DNA of 64,000 nt, taken from Euptelea pleiosperma. Its lineage: Eukaryota > Streptophyta > Magnoliopsida > Ranunculales > Eupteleaceae. The notes beneath the pieces are model-generated. The model did no database searches and was not told where the DNA came from. It saw nothing but the letters and a program-made list of their open reading frames with translations. The stretch lies in NCBI GenBank assembly GCA_035048495.1, contig JASUTR010000107.1, positions 39,259-103,258 of the forward strand, given 5' to 3'. The position numbers and the translations under genes were made by a program. Positions 34,870 through 47,869 of the stretch are shown in pieces. The stretch's first letter is position 1, and every line of letters begins with the position of its first letter.

Positions 34870-34909
34870 CTTCTTCTTCTTCTTCTTCTTCTCTCTCTCT
34901 CTCTCTCTC
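34870..34909 (+). repeat. (CTT)n(CT)n compound microsatellite, unit 2
   Basis: Same length and sequence as 12511-12550. Confidence 0.9.
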
Positions 34910-35913
34910 GATTTGTTTGGGGACCAGAGAACTTTCGATCTTGATTTGAGTTTTTTATAGTTTTTTACCACACAGCTTGGCCTTTTTTTATTATTATTGT
35001 TATTATAAAAGAATTGCTGTAATTCGGTAACAATATGAAATTATAGTGATTTAACAAATTGACTGAATTAATTGGGTTGAATTCATGCTGAAGTTTTATA
35101 TTTTCTATATATTAGTTATGCTTTGTTTCTTGCCAAAATTCCGCATAAATTCGTTCAAATTTTTGGAATTTGGGGAATTTTAAGACCAATGCTTTAATAT
35201 TTAGTTTCATTTATCTATGTTCATTAAAGGAATTGGATGCGTAAAAAAATGGATTTTGATTATTTTGAAAAAGAGATTGCTTTAATTTAACAGTCGACTT
35301 ACAAATTTATTCATCTATGCTCAGAATACAGGTTACAGGGATTTTTCAGAACCAAGACCACATATAGAGCATACAGGACACTCGACGAAATCTCGTACAT
35401 TTTCAGATCGCAATGCTCAAAGAGGAGGTTATGCCCGGAATGCTTTACCTGGTAATGCAAAATGATATTGACTCCAATACTTGCTTTATCCTTTATTTTT
35501 ATTTCTGCTTGTCATTTACTTGCCCCTACTTTTTCACATGGCATCGCATATGTATCTATGTTATCACAATTTATTGTTGCAACCTGATGATGCTTGATCT
35601 CTGCCTAGTTGTTTAATGAAGGTTGGAACCTTAAGGGAAGCCTTTAATCTGTCATTTCTTGGCTTAATATTTCAAATCACATTACCGGTACTTTACTCCG
35701 TGTTTAGCATGTGGATTCTTCTGCTTTGATCATGTGAACACCAGGTTTTTAATGAGGGGTAGCCTTTTTGTTGACTGTTTTCATCCATAATCCAACTTGT
35801 ACGGATTATTGGTTGCTCACAATTGCTTGCTTTAGATTGATAAAAAAGAAAATGTTTGCTTTGGCCTCATACCCGTCGGGCAACAATCCCCTTGCATTGG
35901 AAGTGCGTTGGCA

Positions 35914-36284
35914 TCATCGTCCTCATCATCAACATCATCATGATCATCAGTGCTTATCCCAACTGAATCGTATTTCGCCATTCAACTCTATCTATAGGCC
36001 TATAGCTATATCTTCTGTTAAGGCACATGTCTTCAGATATTTTTTTATTACCTCAATCCATGTCTTTATCGTTCTTCCTGTCACCCTTTTAGGGCCTTCA
36101 ATCTGCACCGAAACTCCTTCTCACTGGTATCATTTTTTGGTCTTTGTTTTACATGGCCAAACCATCCCAATTAGCTTTGCTTTATTTTATCCTCTATTGG
36201 GACTACTAGATTATCTTGGGTGTTATGCTCATTTCTGATTTCGTCTTTTCCTAGTCTTTCTACTCATCCATCTTAATATCCATA
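35914..36284 (-). pseudogene. RTE-type LINE 3' end, unit 2
   Basis: Copy of 13555-13925 in the matching intron. Confidence 0.75.
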
Positions 36285-38443
36285 CATTGATTTTCATCTG
36301 AGTCATTTATCTTATGGATTGCTGAATTTATCAATTATGCACAAATGTTTTCTTCATTGATTTATTGCCAATTTGGTCACGAGGCCCTTTTGTTTGGATA
36401 ATATGCTGTCTTCTACACAAATTTTTCCCTACTGACTTATGGAATCACCTTTGTCGTTTTATGTTCTTTGACGTGTACGATGGCTGACTGTTCCTTCTGG
36501 ATACACAAGCCCTACTATTGGTTTATTGGTGTAACAATTGATGGATAAAATCTGACTAGATGCAGGAATCAGCCGAGAGTTTCGTATTGTGAGAGACAAC
36601 AGAGCTAATCAAAATATGGATAAGGAAATAAAGCCTGCATCGCCTCAGTGTTCAACTTCTGCTAATGAGCAAGTGATCTCAAATGTTTCTGAAAGGAGGT
36701 ACTGTTATTTGTTTTCTCTGTCTTATTGAATCTCATACACTTGCTTCTACGTCATATTGTAATTCGCATCCCATCTATGTGGCAAAGAGTTGCTCTAAGG
36801 TACCATATTGTGCAGTTTATCTTTAAACAATAAACTAATTGTGATACTTCGATAGTTTAACATGAAGCCAATGCTCTGTCTGCTGTGAAATAGTTTCATC
36901 CAGCTGGCAGTTTTTGCCCATGTTATGCAATGTATTAAAATAGACAACTTTTCTAGGGATTTTGAGCCCAATGGTTATTTTTTTGTTTTCTCTGTTTGAA
37001 CCTATGCTCATATTCCTCTTTTCCTCTTTCTGCAGCTTAACAGGGATTCTAACTGATCAAAAGCACTCAGGTGCCAGAAACTCAGAGTGGCAGAAGTCAT
37101 CTCAAGCTTTAAATGGGCCCTCTGACTCTGGCCCCAGACGTACTCGAGATGCTAATTCAAATGGCACTTATAGGAAAGAATTATTGGAAGAGACGCGGGC
37201 AACAGTCCCAAACTCAGGTTCTCGGTTGCCGGAACTGAAGCCACATGATTCTCAACGATACTCTGCACCACTGGCATCAAACAATTCTGTCGTTGGGTTG
37301 TATTCCTCATCTTCAGACCCAGTTCACGTGCCGTCTCCTGATTCCAGATCACCTGGTATGGTTGGGGCTATTAAACGTGAAGTTGGAGTGGTGGGTGTTC
37401 GCCGACAGTCTTCTGAAAATTCCTCTAAACATTCATCTGTTCCAAGCAGCGCTTTCTCGAATTCACTCTTGGGAAAGGATATTTCTGCATCAACAGAATC
37501 ATTTCGACCCTCTACTGCCATAACGATAAGTGATCAACATGGTCAAACAGCAGTACCTGATTCGGTTATGTCAAACATATCTGTTAACAGATCTTTCTCG
37601 AGCAATCAATATAGTAGCAAACCTCATCAACAGCTCATGGGCCATCAGAAAGGTATAATCTTTGTCACACGAAAATTGGTACAGAAATTAATATTGCACT
37701 GAATGATGACCTTATCTCTTCGTCTAACATACTGTTGTATTAATTGGGAAACAGGTTTCTCAGTTAGAATTCATCTTCATTCACGTACATGTTGACTACA
37801 TGCTGTATATTTGTTTTCACTGTCTAGGAAGTTGATTATACTCTAATAATCTAATTAACTGATGTAGTAATGGTAATATTTGTGAGGTAAAGGTATGCAA
37901 GAGGTTAACTAATTGTGTGGTGGACAATGTCAGAAACAATAAAAATGAACGTATGACATAAATATTGAGTTTACTTTTTTTTGGAGGGCTGACTTTATAA
38001 TCTTAATTTGCCATTTCATCCAAATGAGCCTTAATTTATGTGCTCATCTTCTGTTTAATAAAGTAAGGGAGTAATGCAATTCCCAGAGCAATTTATTTTC
38101 AAATCTTGGTTTGCCGAGAGATATAATATATAATTGGTTGCAAAAGTGAACAACAGTTGGTACTTAGTAGTGGTTGTTGTAGGATAAGACTGCTAATGTA
38201 CAAAGGTCATCTTTCGATCAATACTTTTCATTCACATTTGTTTCTAGAGTTTGGGAGCAGACTTTAACTATGCTCCTTGATGCAGCTCCACAGCCCAATA
38301 AGGAATGGAAACCAAAACCAAGTCAAAAGTCCAGCCTCATAAGCCCTGGAGTAATAGGAGCAGCTGCAACCCCCATTTCACCAATAGCAGAAAATTCTAC
38401 AGACTCAGAAATGGAAGCAGATCACTTGCAGGAGAAGCTTTCA

Positions 38444-38446
38444 TGA
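38444..38446 (+). other. Premature TGA in GIP1-like, unit 2
   Basis: Same position and context as 16085-16087, which shows that it was inherited by both units. Confidence 0.9.
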
Positions 38447-38743
38447 GTGAACTTCTTGGAGAATCAGCATGTAATCATACCACAGCATCTTCGAGTCCCC
38501 GAGGCTGACCGCATAAGGCTGACCTTTGGCAGCTTTGGAGCAGGATTTGACTCTACCAAGAGCTTTGTGTCTGAGTTTCAAGCACTTGGCAGTGCAGAAC
38601 AATCAAATGATGAGCCTTCTGCAAGGTTTGTGCTATTTCTTGGCTACTCTTCTTGTTATGGTTCCTTGGTTCTATTAGGAATTGTTGTGCCAAATGTGGT
38701 TCTTATTTTAATATAACTATCACTCATAATTTTTTTTTTTGTG

Positions 38744-38959
38744 CTATCATCATCATTATTATTATTGTTAATCGCGCCTTATCCCAGGACTTTTGGTGTT
38801 GACAATTTGTGGTATGTAAATTATTATTAATTGGTCAGAGTCTTCCCTACCTTACTGTGGTTGGGGTCCAAGTCTTCTTAGTAACTATATTTGAATGGAG
38901 GATGAACGGGATTCATGCAGCCAACCCCATATAGTTGGGATGGTGATGATTATGAATTT
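38744..38959. mobile_element. SINE/RTE-tail-like element, unit 2
   Basis: Copy of 16385-16600. Confidence 0.5.
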
Positions 38960-41900
38960 ATGCTATTTAAAGAACAATGCCTGTATGTAGTTTATCAGAA
39001 AAATAATATATGTATGTAAAATAAATGCTTCAAAGAAAACTAAATTGCTGATGTATAAGAAAACAATTTGCACGAGCTTATAATAATAAGGTGACATGAA
39101 TGGCAGTGCTTCAGCTCTGACAGCCTCCAGTGAAGATGTTTCTGGTGGCAACCAGCTAGATTTACTAGATGACCAAGGTGGACCTTCCGGATTTGATTCT
39201 CCAGCATCAACTGCGACTTCTGAGCATCCATTGCCTGATAAGAGTCCGCATAATCTGGAGAACTATACAGATATTGGATTAGTTCGAACCGATAGCCCTT
39301 CCTACACTCCAGCGGAGCCACAGCAGCTGCAAGATTCTCCTAATTTGCCAAGTTTCCCGGTGAGTCCAGTCCCAAGCTTAGCAACTCATATGTCAAATCT
39401 TAATCTGTTAACCCCTAATTTTATGGCCAAGGGTTTTGAGTGGGAGTTGGTACTTGAGAATTGGCGTTTAACATTAAGATACTGAACATAAGCTTTCATT
39501 TCAAAGGATAAATGGTTGCATTCAGAGGCACATCTGTCCTGCTTTGAATTGTCGATAGATATCATATTGTAGAGAATGCAAGTTTACGTAGGTTGTGATC
39601 TACACTTTTCAGTCTAAATTATTCTTATTCTGGTTTGCAAGCAGACATATGATCCCCAGACTGGTTATGATGTGCCATTTTTCAGACCGGCAATGGACGA
39701 CACTGTACGGGGACAGGGTTTACCATCTCCGCAAGAGGTATGTTATGTGGCCTAAATTCTTGAGATGATTTCTGTGAATTGCCATATCATTCTTACACTT
39801 CCCTGAAAGTAGTATGCACATCATTTCTCTCTCACTTTTTTATCTATGCACAGACAGAGTAGTTGACTGGTGAATTTTCATAATTATTTTACCAATGCAA
39901 ATCATTATGTTCAATCTGATATTTATCTTTACCAATTCAAATCATGAAAACCAGACCATTTCTGCAATCTCTTGATCTACAGGCCTTGAGCTCCCATGCA
40001 ACAAATAGCATTCCTGCATCCACAGTGGCAATAGTTCAACAGCAACCAGTGGCGCAGCTGTATCCACAAGTTCACGTGCCCCATTTCCCGAATTTCATGC
40101 CATATCGTCAGTTACTCTCTCCAGTATATGTCCCACCAATGGTGCCTGGGTATTCCAGTAACCCTGGGTATCCTCACCCCTCTAATGGCAACAGCTACCT
40201 GCTGATGCCAGGGAGTAGTTCACACCTAGCTGCTGGTGGCCTCAAGTATGGAACCTCACAGTATAAGCCAATCCCGGGAGGCAGTCCCACAGGATATGGA
40301 AGTTATACCAATCCAGCAGGATATGCTATCAATGCCCAGGGAACAGTTGGGGGTGCTACTGGATTTGAGGACTCAACAAGGACCAAGTACAAAGAGGGCT
40401 ACATACCAAACCCACAGGTGAAGTATAATTAGTTTGTAAATAATAGCCGTGTTTTTGTAGATTTTTGTCCATCTTGTTGAGGAGAAACAATTTCATAGCA
40501 AACATGCTCATAAATCTTGGTGGTTCAATTGATGGGTCGCATCTTGTCTTGAACATGGCCACAAACAGTGGCGGGCAAGGATTTTGTTCAAGGGTGGGAA
40601 AAGTGTCAATCGACAATGTCAATAACAGCTGATGACATTTTTAGTTTCTTTTCTCTTTGTTTTCCCGAGATCTCCTCGATCTCTTTTTTTATATATACCT
40701 TTGACTTTTCAAAAAAAAAAAAAAAAAAATAGCACCAGCTGTTTTTTGTGGGTCTATTCATATGGGCCCTTATCCATTGGACCAATTTAACAAGTAGCCC
40801 AGAAAAAAAAAATACTTTTCAAATGGTTAAACTGAGTTTTGGTTTGAGAGGTCTTCTGCATGTGTACTAATGATTTGACTGTTCATATTGATAAGAATAT
40901 ACTCCTTTGTGTTATTTAGACAAGTTGCTTTAGGTAGATCACATATTCTAGGATATTTTTGCATTTTGGAAACTTTCCAAAATTTTGAATTCTAACAATT
41001 AAGGTTTTCAATTTTAGTAGATCCTATTTTTAGAGAATTTTTACTCTTTGAGATTCTTCAAATTTGGAAAACCTTGACATAGGAAATAACAAAATTCTTA
41101 TTTTTGAAAATTTTCAATTTGATCAGGATTTCATTATTTTACAAATTTGGAAGGTTTCCAAAATCGGGATGATTCGAAATTAGTAATTTTCGAACCCTAA
41201 TTCAGGAATTTCTAAATTCGGATTCAAACCCTAATTTGGAAGTAATTCAAATACATGCTTAAAATAAATTGCATGTTTCTTGAAACCTTAAAAAGTGGGT
41301 AACCTTCTAAAATAATTTTTAAACCTCAACCCACTGCGATCTAACCTATGTTGCACAAATACGGTTTGAATGCGGGTAGGGAGCGAAATCTCACTTAGTA
41401 GGAATTGAGCCCAAAGCCATGAAGAATACCCCTCCCTATTGCAAAGGAGACCCCGTGGTGTGCCCACAGGTCGGTAAGATCTCTAGGGCTTATTTCTATC
41501 CAGTTCGTTCCATTGTCACATTGTTTGACTCAATATAAGAGTCTTTAGATTATCAACACTCCTTACCTACTCATGGGTTCCTTACTGATGAGGAATCCCG
41601 CAGACGGATCTCATCGATCCAGTTTCTAAAGATTGATGATTCTCTCGGTCTCAATGTGCTTCATCTTAATTGGGGGTGTTTACTAAGATCATCCTCGTTA
41701 CACAATGTGTTTGCGGCTCTGCTAAGTCAAATCTTCTCATGGCTTCTTGTACTTTGTTTTATACGTTTTGGGGTTAGTATTTCATCAAACACTTTGACGC
41801 GCATGTGTCCCAAAGTCAACAAGTTGATATTTTGATGGGTCTAGCGCAACAAATGGAACAGTTACAAATGTTTACGCTTGATATGAGGCGTGAAAGATTA

Positions 41901-42165
41901 AAAAAAATCAATTCCAAAGGAATAATAATGTATCTAATGAGGACATTAAAGATTAAAAAATGAAAGAGAGATCAATTTCACATAGAGTTGACAAATTTCC
42001 TAAATACAGAAACACACTTCAAAAGATTGCCATAGGATAGTTTGTTGCTTAGAAACCATAGGAGAGAGTGTATTATTTCGAGTAATCAAATTCTTTGAAG
42101 GTAGTTTTAAATCGTTTCAAACGATCACAACAGCAAACATTTGTAATTGTTTAAACTTGTCCATT

Positions 42166-42523
42166 TGCAACGGTCCCAAAACGCTGTTAAATTTGCAATA
42201 GTCCAAGTTGCTAAAACTGCAGCGGTTCAAAACCGTTGCTAAAATTGCAGCGGTTCAAAACCGTTGCTAAAATTGCAGTAACCGTTGCTAAATTGCAACG
42301 GTTCAAAACCGTTGCTAAAATTGCAACGGTTCAAAACCGTTGCTAAAATTGCAGCGGTTCAAAACCGTTGCTAAATTGCAACGGTTCAAAACCGTTGCTA
42401 AAATTGCAACGGTTCAAAACCGTTGCTAGCAGACCAAAACCGTTGCTAAATGTGCAACGGTTCAAAACTGATGCTAACATTGCAGCTGCTATTAAATTTT
42501 CAACGGTCCAAAATCGATGCTAA
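42166..42523. repeat. Palindromic minisatellite, unit 2
   Basis: Same array as 19807-20157 but with a different internal unit. GCAGTAACCGTTGC replaces the doublet seen in unit 1. The array is one of the faster-changing parts of the large repeat. Confidence 0.88.
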
Positions 42524-42925
42524 ATTTGCATAAAATAGACAATCAACATTGCCGAAAAAGAACAAATGATGCAATACGATTTATCTACAAAAATCGTTTA
42601 AGAGATGTTAAGAATGTTATTACTATTTTGGATATGAAGCTGGCCATTTTCTAATAAATTTTATACCAATCTATGTGAACTTATAAAAAAAATACCAAAA
42701 ACAATGCTACGCATGCATCTTAATTTTTAGCCTACGCCTAAATCAATGAATGGACAATAGGACATTTTGGTCCCTTGTTTGGTGGATATTAGACTCCTAT
42801 TTTTTTACTTTTGTTTTAGCAAGATCATCACCCTAATTCTTCAAAACAGAAGATTTCACCTATCTAAAATTTTGATCGTTTGAAGGAAAAGCATTTGAAT
42901 TCTTGGCAAGGATAAAACCCATGAC

Positions 42926-43195
42926 CACTACAACAAAAAGCTTAATTTGCAACATCCAATTTTTGTACTTTGCAACGGTTTTGAGCTGTTCCACAATTTG
43001 ACAACGGTTCAAAACCGTTTCAAACATTTATAACCGTTTCAATAATTCATGTACAAAGTTCGTACATGTGTTGGTTTTTGACACCATTCTTATCCGTTTT
43101 AAAATATCACAGGAACCGTTTCTTAATCTTAGAAACAGTTCAAAACTGCATTGAAATTGTGATACATTTGTGGACAACGGTTTGAAACCGTTTCG
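42926..43195 (+). mobile_element. CACTA transposon 5' end, unit 2
   Basis: Copy of 20561-20830. Reading on from here into unit 3 gives the leader, the intron-like stretch and then the transposase frame at 47870, so this copy keeps the most complete element. Confidence 0.7.
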
Positions 43196-43243
43196 AATGA
43201 GTAAGTAAAAGTAAAAAAAAATGGCGCAAACATTTCCCGTGCT

Positions 43244-43249
43244 TATATA
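43244..43249 (+). promoter_or_regulatory. Candidate TATA box of the CACTA element, unit 2
   Basis: Same sequence and spacing as at 20879-20884. This copy would drive the transposase remnant at 47870. Confidence 0.4.
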
Positions 43250-43274
43250 CCTTTTATTACCCTTATTCACCTTT

Positions 43275-43561
43275 TATCTCTTATGCTTCATTTATCGATC
43301 TCTCCCCTCTTGTTCTCAAAAACCTTGAAAAACCCTAACCCTGCATTCTCCCCTCACCACCCCTACTCAAAGCATCAACGTCCCTCCCTTAGATTTCTCT
43401 CAATCCTCCTCACTACTACCATCCAAAAATGACGAACCCTAATCTCTCCTCTCTGTGTTGCCATTGTCATCGCTCCACGCTATATATTGTTGTTGACATT
43501 GTGCTGCACTCATTGTTCAAGCTCAGCCACCCCACAAGAGTTGTTCGATTCTTCCTCTCAG
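43275..43561 (+). other. Candidate 5' leader exon of the CACTA element, unit 2
   Basis: Copy of 20910-21196, with the donor at 43562. The next unit then carries the transposase remnant about 4.3 kb downstream. Confidence 0.35.
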
Positions 43562-45251
43562 GTATTGTCTTTGTCTCAGTGGAAATCTTTTGTTAGTGTT
43601 TTGACAGTGGTCTGAGATTAGGGTCAAAGATTAAAGTTGGGATTTGGGGGGTAACAATGCTTGAATGTCACGGCTAGAAATTCATGCACCAATAGACCCT
43701 AAAGAGGGTGAATCAAGCATTAACTGTGGGAATCAAGCATATATTACTTTGTGTGCTCAGATCCAAAGGTTTACATTGGTCTGTGATTTGAGGATAAGAT
43801 TAAAGGTGGGATTTTGGGTCTAAGATTAGAATGTTGCAGATTACGTCAAGAAGGGGTTATCATCTGTTGCATTGGAGTTTGTTGTTTCAATTAGGGTTTC
43901 ATTTTGTTTGCTTTGTTGGTAGATTTTCTAGTATTTTTTTTACCTTTTTCTGTTTTCTTTGGTAGGGTTTTGTTTTCTATTGTAGTGGTTTTGTATATCT
44001 GATTTTCCATGAATTTTTAATGACTTTTGTGCTTGATCTATATCAATTCAGATATTAGAGTTGGTTTCCAAGAGATTTTGGTGGATTAGATGTGATTAAC
44101 ATAGTTTCTATAGCTCACAAATCTGTTTTAATTTGCTGATTTGATCGTAGATATCTAACATAGTTTTTATACCTCACAAATTTCTTCCATTATTGAGGTC
44201 TTTATTTTGTCCTTCTTGACCATATCGTATCTTATTTCTACTTACTGTTTTTTAGTTTGGTTCTATCAAGTAATTCTGTAGCTACCAGATTTGTCAAATC
44301 ACTTTGAAAGTCATTCACTAGGTTAGGGAAAACAAGGTTGATGTTTGAGGAGCTGTTGAGCTCTAGCTTTTCTTTTATCCATTTTACTTGATGTTTAAGG
44401 AGTTGTTGAGGTTATTGATACCTTTATCTTCTGGGTTAGTTGAGTTTGTAGGGAAGCAAATACCTCAAGCCAATTTTTGTTGCATTTTATAATTTTATTT
44501 CTTTTCTATGTGTGTAACTTGGGTCTCCAAAGTTCATTATTGTGGTTAACTGGCAAATTCGGTAAGGTGCTAATTTGATTCCAAGTTTTGTCAAGATGCA
44601 TGATTCTGTATCACAAAACCATAGCAGTTAGAAACGTTGTATCCATGTTTCTTAATTTTTCTTCCATATGCCTTAATATTGTACCCTTACATGCCCATTA
44701 ATTGATTATTTAATGCTTTTTCTTTTCCTATTACTGAAGTGTCCCTCTTCTATAAAACCTTGGTTTATATTTGTTATAGAAATGTTTATCACTGTTTCTT
44801 CCATATGTTCTTTCGATGTATGAATAATACTTGCTGACTTTAATTGTCATATCATTGGAGAGGTATGCTATATTCCTATCATTTGCTTATATTGTAATTG
44901 CATAATGAAATCCTCAAGTTCTTTCCTAGAGAAGAGGAAGAACTTGAACATAGCTTTTATGATAATTACAATATTGAGCCATATTGCAACTCTGCTCATT
45001 GCTAGAGGTTTCTTGTTGTGATTGTTTGGATGGCTTAAGACATGGGGTTTTAGGGTACATCAATCTGGATCTTTAATATTTCATTTTTCCCTCAATAATG
45101 TGAAACTTTGTAATTGTTTACAAAAGAGATTTGGCCTAGATTTGCTCAAAATGGTTTGCTTCTAATGTAGTTGTAATATAATGTCAACTCAAAAGGATGT
45201 CCTTTAGTAGAGTTAGGTAAAAGAGAATGTTGCTACTAATGAAAAGAATTT

Positions 45252-47229
45252 GGATGATGCTTGACTTTGCACGATATGCTACCTGTGTGTTTTTTCAGTT
45301 TCCCATAAAAGTTTGTTTTTCTTCCATTGTCTTGTTTATAGGCAGGAAGGAGTTAGTATTTCCTTTTACCACTTGGCTACTTCCTTAGTGTAAGACTTAG
45401 TGGAAGTTTGGTTGAAGGGTTTGACTATGTCTAAATACTTAATGTTTTTTACTTTACTTTTTGAAGCTTAATTAGCTTCTTCAGGTATGATATTATATAT
45501 ATTCGCATTAGTTCATCATTTTTTATAACTATTGACAAACAGACAGGTGAATAAAATAAATCAAAAGAAATAGAGGAAGTGCATGGAATTCTAGGTCCAA
45601 TACCTGGGAAGTGAAATAAATGTATATACTATGTACACTAAATGATTTTTTTAATGATCCAAACATAAAAATGTTGTTAGTTATAATGTTCTATACTTGC
45701 CAACGAAATTAAGATGAGCAATAGAACTTGTAGGAGTAAATCATATATATATATATATATATATGTTAGTCCATAGAGGAACACTTGCTATATTGTTAAT
45801 CTATTATGGGAGTACCTATTGTATTGCTAATGAAAATGTTTCCTTTATCACAGACTGCAACAAGGCCTAGTCTTTTTCATGTCCAACTCTATTTGTTTTA
45901 TTAATTTATTTTGTAAGCACTAGGCTAACTCTGTTGGTATGTGCTTCATAGCATACACTGAAATTGGATATATTGAGCCTTGTTGGAGAGACTACAAACA
46001 ATCTATAACTCAGGTTGCCACCTGTAGTCTTCATATTAAGCAAATTTCACCCATTAAAACCTCTTAATGTACAGTGTTTTTAAAATGTGATGTTGCTGGT
46101 TCCTTGTTCATCTCTATAGGAACCCCTTTAAATGTTGTGCTCAAGATTTTTTATCCTTCGAACCGTACAATGCATGCATAAATGGAATTTAATGCTTGGT
46201 TAATTCTTAAAGCATTTAATGCTTGGGAAGGAAAGGAAAAGCAAGACACAAAGTATGTCAGAATGGTACAAAGTGATGTCTTTAATTAGTGCCATTCTGC
46301 CTACTTGAGACAAAGTTCAGATTGTCCACCTAGATCCTATATGATATTCTCCGGATGATGGATTAAAGTGTAATATTTATGATGACGATGTAAACAATCA
46401 AAGTGTCATCATCATATACGCAAAGATTTTGGAAATCTGAGGTTATCACAGAACTATGATTCTATTTAATTCTAAAGGTGTCCCTGGATCCTATTTGTAC
46501 TTCTGTTCCCGTCTCCATTCCCAATAGAAGCAGTTTCCTAGCTACTCAAACTTGCAGTATATTACCATATTGTTTGTTTGTATTTTTAGTTACATTCTAA
46601 ACCTAGTCGTGAATCAGAGGTGCTGAAACAGGTGCAAGAAACTTCAAACTTGTCCTTTACCTAGCAGAGCATATCTCCCTTGCTTCTGAGTAACCTAGAT
46701 GCATTTCTGAACATTTTGTAGCTTTGCTATATGGCAAAAATATCTTTACTTGCTATAGCTTTTGTGTGGTCATGTAGGAAATCGTATGCATGTCCATAAA
46801 AAATGAATGCATATGATTTAACTTAATAGATAATTGATGAATCAGAGGAATTAATTAGTTCTCTTTTTCTAGAACTTAATTTTATGGTAAGTAGATATGT
46901 TTTAGCACATTAATGTATGGAAATGTTAAATGTTAGGCATATGTAATAATTTTTTGCTTCCCTTGTATTTTTTCATCTTTCTTTAATAAATTTTCTTTTG
47001 TTATCAGTCATATCTAGCATTGTAGCTTTATGTTTGCTCGTTTTGGGTTTAGTTCTCTCTTCGTTTATATCTTGTTTAGTAGAATTTAGGGTTTTTAATT
47101 TCTTTCTAGATGATTCCTCTGTTTTAATTTATATTCAAGTAATAATTATATTATTCATCAACCTGTAACATCCCTGACCCCGCTCTGCTATACCCATGGT
47201 ATAGTGAATGAAGGGTCCTTGTGGTCTAT
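45252..47229. repeat. Large tandem unit 3, left part
   Basis: It matches 1-1981 and 22887-24864. The match stops abruptly after the CTAT at 47226-47229. From there the sequence runs into an LTR-like and CACTA transposase region not found in units 1 and 2. Confidence 0.95.
45743..45764. repeat. (AT)11 microsatellite, unit 3
   Basis: This is the unit 3 copy of the AT run, with the same length as in unit 2. Confidence 0.9.
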
Positions 47230-47720
47230 GTTACATGGCTTAGATTGACTTTAGGTTGTGCATATCTTCGGATAATTTTCTAGAGACCTAGTCACCCATC
47301 CCTTAGATAATATAAGTTGCCCATTTGAGGACTATTATTTGTTATGTTGTTTATCTTGCTCAGTAAGTGGGATGTTCATGTATTGAAGAGATATAAGCTG
47401 GCTATAGTAATCTCTCTGTACACATGTCCGTGTCTTGCAAACATGATAGGCTTCTTACAAATAATGATCCTTAAATGTCCAGAGTGGACAGTTCAGGAAT
47501 TGATATTTGCTATGTGTTGTTTATATACATGGATTGTACGTACTAGTTCAAAATTTGGTAACATTTCGCCGTTTTTTCCCGGATATACTATTTTTATTAT
47601 TTTTTATGCCTTGACTATTTTCGATAGTTTGATTGGCATGAAAATTAACAAAAAATATATGTATATTTGGGGGAATGTGGGTAGATGCTGCCGGATTTTG
47701 AAAAAGTATATATAATTCAA
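47164..47720 (+). mobile_element. Ty3/gypsy-type LTR fragment (untruncated version)
   Basis: It has the same TGTAACATCCC start as 1916 but continues past the CTAT. A GACCTAGTCACCCATCC stretch near 47285 and a late GATGCTGCCGGATTTTGAAA stretch resemble segments of plant chromovirus-type LTRs. No second LTR, primer-binding site or target-site duplication was found. The 123-codon open frame at 47344-47715 lies inside it and is probably fortuitous. The right edge is approximate. Confidence 0.4.
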
Positions 47721-47869
47721 GTATACAATCAACACATAGCAAAATCAATTCTTGAATGGGTTAGGGTTGACCTAGCAACAATTGAATGTAGGTACTCAAA
47801 TTGAAACTAAACAAATGGAAAACATTGTATGTTCTAGTGTACTATATGGCGTCATCAACCAGTAAATGA

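Larger units (their letters stand above)
32995..40417 (+). pseudogene. GIP1: GBF-interacting protein 1-like (GIP1) gene fragment, unit 2
   Basis: This is a near-identical copy of the unit 1 fragment. Exons are 32995-33038, 35325-35451, 36566-36698, 37036-37652, 38286-38625, 39107-39359, 39645-39737 and 39983-40417, with the same phases. The same in-frame TGA lies at 38444-38446, so the nonsense change predates the duplication. The first and last exons are again missing. The donor after the last exon is GTGAAG instead of GTAAAG, still a usable site. Confidence 0.93.
22887..45251. repeat. Large tandem unit 2 (~22.4 kb)
   Basis: This is a second, nearly identical copy of unit 1. Offsets to unit 1 are about +22883 before the module array and +22359 from the MITE to the last GIP1-like exon, which shows how few indels separate them. 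Substitutions seen by eye include T to C in a CACTA terminus (27123-27131), C to T near 33859, and GTAAAG to GTGAAG after the last GIP1-like exon. Confidence 0.95.

Noticed and set aside
47344..47715. 123-codon open frame
   Set aside because: It lies in LTR-like, T-rich DNA, has no domain or family pattern and is hydrophobic by composition. Probably chance.
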